A stretch of DNA of 64,000 bases, from contig CM060833.1 in the NCBI GenBank assembly GCA_030762175.1, positions 168,282,501-168,346,500 on the forward strand, written 5' to 3'. Made by a program: the position numbers and the translations under genes. The first letter of the stretch is position 1. Each line of letters starts with the position of its first letter. Under the pieces are notes generated by a model. That model saw only the letters and a program-made list of their open reading frames with translations, did not search any database and was not told the origin of the DNA. Below, one piece after another: positions 1 to 10,059 of the stretch. Source of the DNA: Metallyticus violacea (taxonomy: Eukaryota; Arthropoda; Insecta; Mantodea; Metallyticidae).

Positions 1-593
1 AATGGAGTGGTGTAAACCTGGCGAAGCACCGCCTCTAAAGGCCAAGGTCACTACTAAGAAGATCATGACCACAATCTTTTGGGACTGTGAAGGAATACTC
101 TTTATTGACTTCAAGGAGAGGAACGCCACAGTAAATGGGGAGTACTATGTTGGCCTACTGCACAGACTACGTGCTTCCATCAAAGAGAAAAGGCGAGGAA
201 AGGTGAGATTTGGTGTGCGTCTTCTTCACGACAACGCGCCTGTGCATACAACTCTTGTTGCAAAGGAAGTTGTGAAGAAATCTGGCTTCAAGGAGATCGA
301 CCATCTACCCTACAAACCAGATCTAGCTCCCAGTGACTATTTCCTCTTCTTAAAACTCAATAAGGACCTTCGAGGTAGGAAATATAACGTGACGAAGAAA
401 TGATGGATGCTGTTTAGACCTATTTTGCAGGCAAGACTTCCGACTATTTGGGGGGGGGGGTTGAAATGTTAATTCAAAGATGTGAGAAGTGTATTACAAT
501 AAAGGGTAATTATATTGAAAAGCGAAATATAGTTTTTGTCTTTATCATGCCTAGAAAATGGTTAGGCCGGAAACTTATGGATCTGCCCTCGTA
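1..593 (+). mobile_element. mariner-M copy 1, 3' part (cut by window edge)
   Basis: The right end is an intact terminal inverted repeat finishing at the TA target dinucleotide; its last bases read CCGGAAACTTATGG...CCCTCG, the reverse complement of the left end of the full-length copy at 31,935. The element enters from outside the window, so its 5' half is not visible. It carries the 3' half of a mariner transposase gene, an 11-base G run at 450-460 and a short tail. Eight other copies of the same family occur in this window. Confidence 0.9.
2..403 (+). pseudogene. mariner (DD34D) transposase, C-terminal catalytic half, broken
   Basis: This is the catalytic C-terminal half of a mariner-type cut-and-paste transposase. 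The second catalytic Asp is in LLHDNAPVHT and the third in LAPSDYF, with exactly 34 residues between them, the DD34D spacing that defines mariner. The block ATIFWDCEG in sister copies reads TTIFWDCEG here. The frame is lost near base 385, where a one-base deletion replaces the expected KFKCDEE by NVTKK and a stop. A further in-frame TAG follows at about 412. The end of the protein, EMLIQRCEKC...GNYIEK, can be read at 466-525 after the G run. An intact family member would be about 345 residues; this copy cannot make active protein. Confidence 0.88.
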
Positions 594-1699
594 TATGTCA
601 AATAGATGCGGTAAAATGTTAAACACAATGAATTTTTAATTTGGCTGCTGAAGAAATAGGAGAGAAATTTCTAATTATATAATGTTATCACATTTATAAT
701 AATCTCATATTTTAAGACAAATCCATAAGCGTTTACAATAATTTATGTTCTGAGAGTAACCTAAGTATTTCCTTGAACTGCAGATATACCGTTTCAGTGC
801 GATTTGCCTTCGTTGGAATTCAATCTAAATTAGTTAGTAATATTAAATATGAAGGTATTTTACTTTCAGGTATAAGAATGAGAGAGCCAAATGCCTAGAA
901 AACAAGAAAAACTAATTAAGGCAAGCTGGACACTTCTAGATAATAGTTATTATATTATACATTGAAATTTTCAACAATTTTTGCATTTAGTTTGCATTAT
1001 AAATCGTGCTCCTACTATAAAATTCACCATAATTATAAACGACAATTTTCTTTCAATATCAGTACAGTGTTTCACATAAATCTTGGCGTCAGTAATTTTT
1101 TTGGAATTGAATTTTACCCTAATGCGGAATCGGGTTTTTCTAACATTTATTCTTTCCTGTATTAATTTTTGCTAACAATTATGTTAATATATATTTTAAT
1201 AAACATAGTACTAGAGCATAATTACAAATTTCGGCTTGAAAACCATAGATTTGAGAGCGAAATGGAGAGTTTTTCATGTGTGTTACACTAATTCTTTCAA
1301 AAAGATGTGCCTAGATATTAATGAATTCATCTAAAAGAAAAATTTTTTGGCTGTTCATAGCCACCACAACTGAAAAAGACTACTGTAATTTAAATGCTTA
1401 AGAGTCTTCTGTTTTCACTTCAGACTACCTTGAACTTTAAACGAAAACATCAAGTTTGCTCAAGAGAAAATTACTGCTTTGAAAGCTGAGGTTCTATGAG
1501 TAGTAGATACAAGAGCACTCACCGAGTAAAAGTTTCCAGTGCTCTTGTTTTCGGCCTATAGGTAAAAACTTCTACTCTCTGACATGAACAAAAAGTTCAC
1601 ATTAATTATTTAAATGCAACATTATAATTGCATTAAGAGAGCAAAAATGCAATTGCATGGGAACTTACAGGACTGTTCGTAAGTGTGAAAAATAAAAAA
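594..1699. other. AT-rich DNA without recognised genes
   Basis: No conserved ORF or repeat was recognised. Bases 1,510-1,519 (CAAGAGCACT) and 1,538-1,547 are a perfect 10-base inverted pair with an 18-base loop. Partly matching outer arms run to about 1,497 and 1,580, forming a small hairpin of unknown meaning. Confidence 0.5.
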
Positions 1700-2453
1700 T
1701 ACAGAGGCTGCCAAAAATGCATACACGCTTCAAGCAACAAAAACTGTGTTAACATAAGAAAACCGAATTCACACAAACAGAAAATGATGAGCACTAATCA
1801 TCTTAGACTTTTACAGTTACAACAGTTGCTCAAAATGCTCACCATCGGCGTCGATATACTTCTGAGTACATTGAACTACTGATTGAGCAACGTTTGCGAA
1901 AGTGTCCTCAGCGATTGCAGCACATGCCGTTTCAATTTCTTCCAGAAGTGCTGTCAGTGTAGCTGGTTTTCTACGGTATACATCATCCTTAAGAGTTCCC
2001 CATACATGGAAGTCCAACGGTTAGATCCGGAGAACGCGGTGGAAACTCAATTGGACCTCTTCGTCCTATCCAGTGCGCGGGGCTTGTTGCTGTGATTGGT
2101 CTCCCAGATCTGCCCTTGTGAACATCACATACCGTACCATGAGTCTCAAATTTGTCTCGAATGCGTGCAATTGTTACTGGAAATGGCGGTTCTGTTCTGT
2201 ACACACGTCTCCATTGTCTTTGAACTTCTACAACATTCTTAGTTTTTCAATACCACTTCAAAATTGCTTTCCGCTGTTCAAACGATAATTTTGGTTTCAT
2301 TTTGTTGTAGTGACGCTAGCATAATTATGTGACTCACATCTGTTTACAGAACATCATACTACACATTGCTGTTGTTTTTCGGTCCAACTTTGAAATATAT
2401 TAAATAGACATCTACTGTGAAAGTGTGTATAAAATTTTGGCGCTGTCTGTATA
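1700..2453 (-). mobile_element. ITm-B copy 1, internally deleted Tc1/mariner-superfamily element
   Basis: A 750-base element whose ends are related inverted repeats (AGAGGCTGCCAAAAATG at left, a degenerate GGCGCTGTCTGTA at right), with TATA at the outer edges as expected for TA-targeting elements. The transposase lies on the minus strand. The same ends and contents recur at 26,970, 36,789 and 51,962. This copy has only the 'right-type' 5' leader unit (see findings). The middle of the transposase gene is missing, so this is a non-autonomous derivative. Confidence 0.82.
1817..2300 (-). pseudogene. ITm-B transposase with catalytic core deleted
   Basis: Reading from the ATG at 2,300: MKPKLSFEQRKAILKWY, an in-frame stop, then VVEVQRQWRRVYRTEPP, the helix-turn-helix region annotated as DUF4817 in many arthropod transposases. 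This is followed by VTIARIRDKFETHGTVCDVH. After TATSP the sequence jumps straight to HWIGRRGPIEFPPRSPDL, so roughly 100-150 residues, including the first two catalytic Asp residues, are gone. A further frameshift precedes the C-terminal piece (2,017 down to 1,817: GTLKDDVYRRKPATLTALLE...HFEQLL). The copy at 37,038 has almost the same internal junction, so the deletion probably predates amplification. Confidence 0.8.
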
Positions 2454-2529
2454 TACTTTTGGGGAAAAAATACACAATCTCTTTTAAATAAGTACAGTTA
2501 TTCAAATTGTTTTCTTATTAGTTTATCCC

Positions 2530-3300
2530 ATTCATAAATGCTATTTCTTCAGCTCCGCAAAATATGCATTTGAAATGCCCTCTTCATTTGCTGAGAATTC
2601 CTTTCTTGCAGTCGCTTCTTCCTGTTGGGGAACAGGAAGTAGTCCGTGCGAGTCAAATTGGAAGAGCATGGTCGATGGGAAAAGATTTCTTACCTTAAAT
2701 CCAATAATTTTGAAGTCGCAACCGTAGACCTGTGCGTTGACGCGTTATCGTGACGCAGCAGTGTTTTTCTTCGCCAAATGAGGAACGATTCTTCTTGATC
2801 GCGTACTTAATCGCTCCAGTAGTGTGCCGTTATATTTACCGATTTATGTTTTTGTCTTTTTCCTAAAAATTAAATTACAAATACGGCTTGTCAATTCCAA
2901 AACACGGTCGCAAACACTTTCTGAGGGTTTTGTTTTTGCTTTCTCCGTTTGCAACCTACTATTTCGACTACTCATCTATGTTTCTGGCGTGTAGTGGTGG
3001 TTTCCGTTTAAATAGCTCCAAAATTTCCGCAGAAGTGACAAATCATTCTCTCTCTCGGTAAATCGTTAGCACCCACATCGCCGATAACTGTTTCCCTTGT
3101 CAATGATTGTGCAAAATATTATGCACCCGATTTCCAAAAATGTCCACAGCTTCAGCAATTTCCCGCACCTTCAGTCTCCGATACTCAGCACTCTAGATTT
3201 GTTCAGTAATTTCGAAAGTAGTTACTTCAGTCAGATTGCCAGGAGCGGCCCGCATCGGTTGCGCTCATTCGACCACTGCTAAACTCACTAAAACATTTAA
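2530..3300 (-). pseudogene. Old mariner-family transposase relic, different lineage from mariner-M
   Basis: Three separated minus-strand blocks keep mariner order. Near 3,190-3,100, EYRRLKVREIAEAV is the second helix-turn-helix. Near 2,850-2,750, LLERLSTRSRRIVPHLAKKN fits the region before the second catalytic Asp. Near 2,605-2,535, KEFSANEEGISNAYFAEL matches the '...FSSNEEVIAA...YFAE' C-terminal segment of mariner transposases. Stops and frame changes separate the blocks and no terminal repeats were found. Assignment to mariner rests on motif order, not on a complete reading. Confidence 0.6.
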
Positions 3301-4680
3301 GCAAAGATGCATATTTGCCACAATGTTTGTCTTTCCGGAAGTTCAAGACACTTACGTGTGATTTTACTCGCAAAATACAGAAACTTTCCACGTCCTCCCG
3401 TGCAGAAAATGTTTCACCTTACATTTAAATGAAAAACCCTTTCGTAGCTACTAATTGGTATTGCTGATGACTTTAACATATCTTATAAATATTATTTGCA
3501 GAAATTAACATTTAAATAACACAATTTGTCAAATGTTTTTGTCATTGCAACACAAACAGAAGTATTTTCGTTTGCGCTGCGTTTCATTGCCTGCAAACTA
3601 ATAAGTCGCATATTTTTGTTTTCCAATCCCTGGGTATCTCCATTACGATTTCATCTTGACTTTCTCATTTATAATTCTCTAACTTTGTTCATATTATTGC
3701 GTTAAATGTAAACAAAACCTCGGTTGTTTTGATTTAGCACAGGAAAGTATCCTTCTTTAAAGCTATCCATATTTTTATGATAAACTCAATGTAATTAACG
3801 TTGCGACTGTGTTGTCTTCTTACTTCATGTGAGAGCTTTTCTTGTTAACTGAGTATTCTCTAAAAATTTTACCGGCTCTCTTGGTACCTTCCAATTTTAC
3901 TCTGTATGGTGCTTCAAAGTTAAACAAATAAAATAGCCTTCACCGGAAATAATTACTAAATTCTAAGGTTTCAGAATTAATGTTTTTTTTTAACTAATAT
4001 CCATATTTTTATTTTTATGCTTGTAACATGTTTTACTTTTTAACTACTATTTAACTTGTACTTCTCCACCACAGTTCGTTCCTGTTACTTTTCCAAAACT
4101 GATATTTTTACTTCCTTAACCTTATGAATTTAATATTTTGGAACTACCGTTTCTTTTCTGTGCTTATCACCTTGTAATAAACTACCTTGGTCTTATTCAT
4201 TGTATATTGTCATATCATATTTTATATACCTTAATTTACATACTTGTCCATTCATTAATTATTATTAAACGATTTAATTTTCAAATTATGTTCAATAGTT
4301 TCGGACAAAAACAAAGGACAAGTTTTAAGGTTAAAAATAATATATTTGCATATTACTATGCTTTGTACTGTTAAACGCAAAATAAATTAAGATATCTATA
4401 TTATTAGTAATAAAGCGAATGTGAACCGCGTGTATTACCGCAGTGCATTTCACCCTTAACTGCATTGTTGGATCCATAGGCTAATTCTTCCTTGTGTGCG
4501 GGCAATGTTTGTAGTATTGGTTCGATTATCTTATTGCGCCTGAGTTCTCTATGTAGCTCAATTTCTGAAAGTGCTGGCCTCTTTTCATCATTGCCGCTTA
4601 AATGTGTAGTGTGTGTGTGAGAGAGAGATAGTCGCTGACAGAAGCAATAATACAATTTACATTTACATTATATGAAAAGA
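3301..4680. other. AT-rich unique DNA, nothing recognised
   Basis: Long T-rich stretches with short chance ORFs. A GT/GA simple repeat lies at about 4,611-4,629. No splice-flanked coding block, tRNA head or transposon end was recognised. Confidence 0.45.
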
Positions 4681-4985
4681 CCGCCATGGGTGGACGAGGT
4701 CGTAAAGGCGCGGGCTCGTGAGCGGGAGGTCTAGGGTTCGAATTCCGCCAGGACCGTTCTCCCTGACTGAGACTTTTCCAGGTTTTCCTGTCCTCTTAAC
4801 TGGCAAATCCCGTAGAGGTACCTAAACTTAGGCCTGAAACGTTTCCTTCTTTAAAAAATCATTTCCCAATATATCATTTCATCTCGTGTATCATCAGTGT
4901 TCACCGCCTGTGTGGTGCCCCAATAGTAAAAACGGGCGTTAAACACTACTCAAAAAAAAAAAAAAAATAAAAAAAAATAAAAAAC
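4681..4985 (+). mobile_element. SINE-A, near full length
   Basis: A tRNA-derived retroposon. The head has a pol III A-box-like stretch in the GGTGGACGAGGTCG segment and a B box GGTTCGAATTCC. The body has the family-typical CTTAGGCCTGAAACGTTTCC block. The 3' end, GTAAAAACGGGCGTTAAACAC, is followed by an A-rich tail (about 4,950-4,982). The head most resembles Ser/Leu tRNAs. No clean target duplication is visible. Its tail abuts repeat C. Confidence 0.9.
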
Positions 4986-5435
4986 CAGCAGCCGAGCTGG
5001 TAATATGGACAAACACAGGTTGCGTCGGGTTTACTAAGCCCTGGGTCCAGGGGTGTACACAGAGGTCTGTGCCACTTCGTGGGTTTTTGCATTAGGACGG
5101 TACCTTGTTAACTCTAAACCGACCCGCCTTTCGGCTGCAGACGATTGCGTCGTCCAGGCGCGCTAAGTTCCCTTAGCTTCCAGATTCTCACTGGTGGATA
5201 GGTCATACTAACTTAGGCCTACTCGTATTTAAGAGCTGAGTCACCCCAGCATTAAGGTAGCCACCACCCTCACTACAAACAACGGCGATTCCGGCGCACC
5301 GGCCCCCAGGATACACGCCTTAGGCACTCCCCGGGACACCCCGCCATCGTAGGTCCTCAATTCCCCGTGAGTGACGGGTCCACTGCCAGTCCGAGTCCAA
5401 CCCAATCCGGACAACTCCCTTCTGGGAGATGCTGA
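4986..5435 (-). repeat. Repeat C, copy 1: GC-rich dispersed repeat of unknown class
   Basis: This block is clearly richer in GC than its surroundings. Its reverse complement aligns with 19,930-20,160. Shared stretches include GAGTTGTCCG..TT, GTTGGACTCGG, GGGTGGTGGCTACCTTAATG (one mismatch) and GTGACCTAT-like ends. No ORF family or tRNA head was recognised. A GC-rich retroelement 5' region is one possible source, but this is a guess. It lies between two SINE-A copies in opposite orientation. Confidence 0.7.
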
Positions 5436-5467
5436 AGTTTCACGTGCATATGAAGTGTTGGCAGTGT

Positions 5468-5745
5468 ATTTTTTTAATGGTGTTTAACGCTCGTTTTTAC
5501 TACTGAGGCATCCCACGCTGGCAACTGATGATACATGAGATGACATATTAGGAAAGGAATCTTTTTTAAAAGAAGGAAGCGTTCCAGGCCTAAGTTTAGG
5601 GTACCTCCCCAGCATTTGTCAGTTATGAGGACTGAGGAAAACCTGGGAAAAACCTCAGTCAGGGAGGACGGTCCTGAAGGGATTCACACCCCAGACCTCC
5701 CGCTCACGAGTCTGTGCCTAAACGATCTCGGCCACCCGTGGCGGT
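5468..5745 (-). mobile_element. SINE-A, minus orientation
   Basis: It reads, on the plus strand, from the reversed tail (GTGTTTAACGCTCG) to the reversed tRNA head ending CCACCCGTGGCGGT. The B box is altered to GATTCACACCC. All family blocks are present. Together with the plus-oriented copy at 4,681 it forms an inverted SINE pair around repeat C. Confidence 0.88.
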
Positions 5746-5999
5746 TTGTCAGTGCACGAGTAAACAGACGCGCAATACTTTTGAACCGCGGTGCAGAAGT
5801 CAAAGAGCATGTTCACAGATGAATGCGCGAGTTGGCGCAGCTCCCGCAGTCGCAATGTCTCTTTCTGGGGAAAGAAAAAAAAAAGCCACGCAAGTTTCTT
5901 TGAGAACATGTCATGATAAGAGTAAAAATGACAACAACGGTTTTTTTTTTCTAGTTTTGTTACACATGTTAATTATCCGAAAATGTTCAACCACTGGCT

Positions 6000-6240
6000 T
6001 ATCCCACAGCTACGAGTTGCGGGAATCTTGCACAATGTTTGGTTCCAGCGCAATGACGCATCGGCCCAAGCACGGTTGGACAGTTGTCCAAGAAGCCCGG
6101 ATCTTACGAAACAAAATAACGCACGTTAGGTTTCATCAGAGAGATGGTGCGGCCCGCTATTTAACGATGAACTCAAAAATGCCATGCATGAACACTTCCA
6201 AAGTGTTGAATAACAATAATAACAATAGCGAACCCTGCGG
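6000..6240 (+). pseudogene. Possible IS630-Tc1 transposase fragment (second-Asp region)
   Basis: The translation near 6,140 reads FHQRDGAARYL, resembling the FQQDGAPPHY block around the second catalytic Asp of many arthropod Tc1/mariner-superfamily transposases. A shift of frame then gives NDELKNAMHEHFQSV, as in '..R.yLDEHFP..'. Just upstream (about 6,020-6,110) another frame gives NVWFQRNDAS, a second similar block. Frames are interrupted and no ends are visible. This could be chance similarity. Confidence 0.3.
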
Positions 6241-6301
6241 CAGTGCATTCAGCTATTCAGCTGCCTTGGAAGAAAACATTTGGGACATTTTGGATTTCTA
6301 A

Positions 6302-7089
6302 GGTGTACGCTCCACCTTTCCCAATAATTAAGCTCATGATTACGGTTCAAAAATACCAAAATAAAGATTATGTTCCGGAACGAGCTACTAAATACAAGTC
6401 GAAAGAATTTATTATGCTGATGTGTAAATTTGTAAGTTCACTTTATTGTGCTCTCAGCCGTACAAACACAGAAAATCGGACATACCTGGAAACGTCGAAA
6501 AGTTCAAGATAGCTGCATTACAATTTATTTTGGACTCTATCGAAGGATTAGTGTATGTTCATATTCCAGTGGAAATGCTTGCACAATCTGTTCTACTCGG
6601 AACTGGATGAGTAAATACATTCGGAGTGCAGTTGGCAATTTACCGTTTGCAAATTGGATTTGACAGAAATACATTTCCATGCGGGACGAGAGAGAGAGAG
6701 AGAGAAATAAAACAAGACTTAAAAGTAAAGATTGATAAGGAAACGGTAGATAAAAATGGAAGCTATGCGTTGCTTTGCCTGTTATCTTCGATAGAACAAA
6801 TACTCTGGGGTCCTCAATGGTGTTCAATCTAATTGATGAAACGCTATCTTAGACAATATACGAAACCGAAAAGGAGCATGACACGCTGTGCTAACTGTCA
6901 TTATACTACTGCACATTTAAAGTTGTTTAAAAGAAAAATTGAGCAAATTGCACAGTGAGATAGTCAAAATGAAGGCTGCCTTTTAAAAAAAGAACGTACG
7001 TTTCTTTATCGAGGCAAAAATATGGAGATAATGGTTAAGTTGTTCCTATGCCAGATGGTTTAAATCTTGCTGCATCTTTGGCCACTTAC
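6302..7089. other. No recognised gene; GA microsatellite
   Basis: A (GA)n tract of about 18 bases is at 6,689-6,706. The rest contains only short chance ORFs. Confidence 0.5.
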
Positions 7090-7330
7090 CTCGACTATTT
7101 CACGCTTGTGGCGTCATCTTAAAATCTACCAATGAAACGAAACAACATTTTGACCAATCACAGCCGGATTACAGAACGGCATTATCGAAAATAAACGATC
7201 AAATCCGTTTTCTCACGCGGCGTGCACTCGTCATGTGGTCAACTCTATACCTCCACTATATAATTCCTGAACAGGCATCATGTACACTTTGCTAGAGGCG
7301 GTGGTAAGACATTGATAACAACAAAAGCAT
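7090..7330. promoter_or_regulatory. Possible divergent promoter region
   Basis: On the minus strand, TAGTCGAG followed by GTAAGTGG at 7,094-7,087 is a strong 5' splice site; the sequence upstream of it has stops in all frames, as in a 5' UTR exon. The interval also holds ACCAATCA (a CCAAT-type motif, about 7,154) and CTATATAAT (TATA-like, about 7,256). About 300 bases farther right a plus-strand ORF begins and ends at another strong 5' splice site. A shared promoter is an inference from these signals only. Confidence 0.25.
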
Positions 7331-7643
7331 AAACAATCAACAATCATAGCGCAAAATGGAGGGTTCTTAAAAGCGTATTTGTGTTGTGTCAAATGTGCAA
7401 TTTGATCTTTTTATTAGGAATTCCAAACCACAGAATACAAAGGAAAATAGAAACACTGTATGTTATCTTTTTTTTCCCCCTCAGTTGGTATTAGAAAATC
7501 GAACGGTAACGATTGTAATAGTCGACTTTTGTCCATTCCAGTCTCACGGTTTCTGAATAGAATACATATTTATATATTTAACAAGTGTTAATATTCTGCG
7601 CGCGAATTTCAAAGATATATACAACTTTTATTCTATTGATGAA

Positions 7644-7715
7644 ATGGCCCTAAACCCGCATTTGTTGTTCTCTATTGACAATCGACATTCTCCTGTTGCA
7701 AGACGTCTTGAACCG
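7644..7715 (+). CDS. Candidate first coding exon, unknown protein
   Basis: ATG at 7,644 has a favourable context (GAAATGG). It opens a 24-codon reading frame, beginning MALNPHLLFSIDN and ending RRLEP, that runs exactly into CCG|GTAAGTATT, a near-perfect 5' splice site. The intron side then becomes AT-rich with stops. The frame is also open for about 25 codons upstream of the ATG. I do not recognise the protein and see no second exon. It could be a first exon, or a chance ORF beside a cryptic splice site. Confidence 0.35.
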
Positions 7716-8586
7716 GTAAGTATTCATAATATAATTTTGTAAGCCAAGTTTATGGGAATATATTTAAATTCTTATTTTATTCGTGAAATATTACTCGAGA
7801 GTTTGAGCTTTCCTGACTACGTGAATTATCGGCTATCTCACACCCTCTTGTGATAATATTTGAGGGCTAGATTTATTATATAAGGAAAGATAACATCATA
7901 CATGCATCTAATGAAGTTTTATTTTACACTTGTTAATTATTATCTGTCCACCATTCATGAGTGTCGCGTAACGGCGCTGCACAGTATCACATAAATAGGC
8001 ACCTCCACGGTGCTCTGCTGACTTTGCGAAGCTCCTCAATGCTACGAAGTAAAGCACATATCTGGAGAAAGATATATGCAAAAGCATGCTCCAGACTCTA
8101 AAAGTTTGATTTTGTGACTCAATAGGTAAATTATCATAAAGATAGCAGTGGTGCGTAGACCTCGGAGGAGAGATGCAGCGGTAAGGAAATGATTAATATG
8201 TAATGGATGGAGGTAAAGTTTGGAAAAAGGATATTTGATTTGTTATATGGATTTTCAGGATAATGTTAATTCTTCCTCTCCGGTGATAGTTTCCGCTGAC
8301 TTATATTTTACCACGGCTGTTGAGACTCTGCTGCTGGATACTTTTATGGTTCTGTGACCACAAGGAAGGAGTAAATGGAGATTGATAAGATTTCTCGTTA
8401 TGGAAGGTGAAACACAATTTATTGTTCATAAACTATTCCACATAAAATATACTGCCGTTATTTTCTGGAGAATATGTGCCACTTTCGCACTAACTATGAC
8501 GATCACTCTGACGTTTCTTAATTTGATAAAGACTGATCTTGAAATCAAAAAATCCTTAGACGCATATGAACTCAGCTAATAAAGCT
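7716..8586. other. No recognised gene
   Basis: AT-rich. A 65-codon ORF at 8,382-8,579 has unremarkable hydrophobic content and no supporting splice or start context, so it was not called. Confidence 0.45.
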
Positions 8587-8918
8587 CTTCCATTTAATAC
8601 TCTCCCCCTGAACTGACTGTGCCTATCTTCCACACTGATAATGCCCCACACTGAATACTCTTCCAAAACTGACTACAGCTTTTCACTAACTGAATTAGAA
8701 AGTCCTTCCACTGATAATACCCCGCTGAATACTCTTCCAAGACTGACTACAGCTTCACTAACTGAACGCAACTGAGAAAGCCCTTCCACTGATATTTCCC
8801 GCTGAATACTCTTCCAAGAGTGACTACAGTTTTCCACTAACTGAACTGAACTGAACTGAGAAAGCCTTCCACAGATAATGGCCCGCTGAATAATCTTCCA
8901 AAACTGACTGTGGCCGCA
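8587..8918 (+). repeat. 78-base minisatellite, about four units
   Basis: CTTCCACTGATAAT-type unit starts occur at about 8,627, 8,705, 8,783 and 8,866 (spacing 78, 78 and 83). A shortened unit lies at 8,587. Each unit contains CTGAATACTCTTCCAA, GACTGACTACAG and CACTAACTGAA. The 83-base unit is longer because a CTGAA pentamer is reiterated (ACTGAACTGAACTGAACTGA). No coding frame runs through it. Confidence 0.85.
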
Positions 8919-9467
8919 AAATTACAAGACTAAATAAACATGGCCTACGTGACTTTTTACATGTATATATCTCCCTACTCAGGCTGCTTGCTTTTTCCCT
9001 TGAAGAGGCTACCGGCCTGTCTTTTCATACCTGTAGTTGCCTGCCTTATATTTTATTATACCTACCCTGTTTTATAATTCCCTAACAGTATACAAATATA
9101 CAACTCACTCAAGGATTCTCCTTTAGAAAATTTTCCAGAAATCATCGGTTTGCTTGGGTCATCTTTACAAATATTGTTACAACAGGAAACTGAAATTCAC
9201 AGGTGATTTTTTATCTCTGGGATAGTTTTCTGCAACGTGACAAGAAAATAACATTTTACACACAATAGTTCAACACTTGTACAGGAAATAAAATGACATT
9301 TCACTCATAACTGTAATAAGGAAGTTACACAAAATTACTTGCTATAAATACTGTAATTAAATATGGGGTGTAGGTTATAAATACTGTCTCAGAGAGTGTG
9401 TGTGAAACGAGCGATTATGCAATTCTGACGCTATGCTGACAGAAAACAGGTAGATTTGTATTCTTTC
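8919..9467. other. No recognised gene or repeat
   Basis: AT-rich sequence between the minisatellite and the SINE-B at 9,478; nothing identifiable. Confidence 0.45.
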
Positions 9468-9477
9468 CTAACGAACC

Positions 9478-9785
9478 TGGGTCGGTCATAGTGGTGTAGT
9501 GGTTACTATACTTGCCTCCTAAACCCAAGATCACGGGTTCGAACCCGGCCAGGACCGATGGATTTTTCCTGGCGTAAAAATCCTAAGTATGGCTTACTTC
9601 GGAAGGGAAGTAAAGCCCTGAGTCCCTTGTCGTACATTTACGGCACGAAAAAGAACCTCAAGTTTGGAAGAAGAGGCCTCTGAGCAAAATTTGTCGGCCG
9701 TTTCACGCCCTGAGTTGAATGAGACGCTGATGACCTGTGATGTCAAAGAGTGTCGGTAAATAAATCAATCAAAAAAAAAAAAAAA
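9478..9785 (+). mobile_element. SINE-B, full length with 10-base target duplication
   Basis: The tRNA-Gly-like head has a box A region GTGGTGTAGTGG and B box GGTTCGAACCC. The body has the family blocks GGCTTACTTCGGAAGGGAAG and GTCGTACATTTACGGCACGA. The 3' end is GGTAAATAAATCAATC plus poly(A). CTAACGAACC flanks it at 9,468-9,477 and 9,787-9,796, a perfect 10-base target-site duplication of the kind left by LINE-mediated insertion. Confidence 0.95.
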
Positions 9786-10059
9786 TCTAACGAACCGGGT
9801 ACAGAATTATGAACAATTTTTTGTTAGCTTTATGCGTAATATACACATAGAACTAGTTTCATTGTTGTCAATTTCCGGTTCCCGCCCGCGAGAGGTGTGC
9901 AAGTGGAGACATGTTGAGTTCCGCTTGCAGCAAAATGAGATGACATTCGACGAAGAACAATATGCTTCTATGAAATTGCGCCTTTACTTCCACAAACTTT
10001 CATCCTATGCAAAAAAACAGGAGGCCTATGCAGAATTTATTCTGCTGTATACAACAATT

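Noticed and set aside
5714..6301. The longest open reading frame of the window, 195 codons, plus strand
   Set aside because: It starts inside a reversed SINE-A and runs through low-complexity sequence (poly-Asn, poly-Phe) with no conserved domain. Chance ORF.
9482..9556. tRNA gene (Gly-like)
   Set aside because: This and all other tRNA-like segments are heads of SINE-B or SINE-A with SINE bodies and tails. No free-standing tRNA was found.
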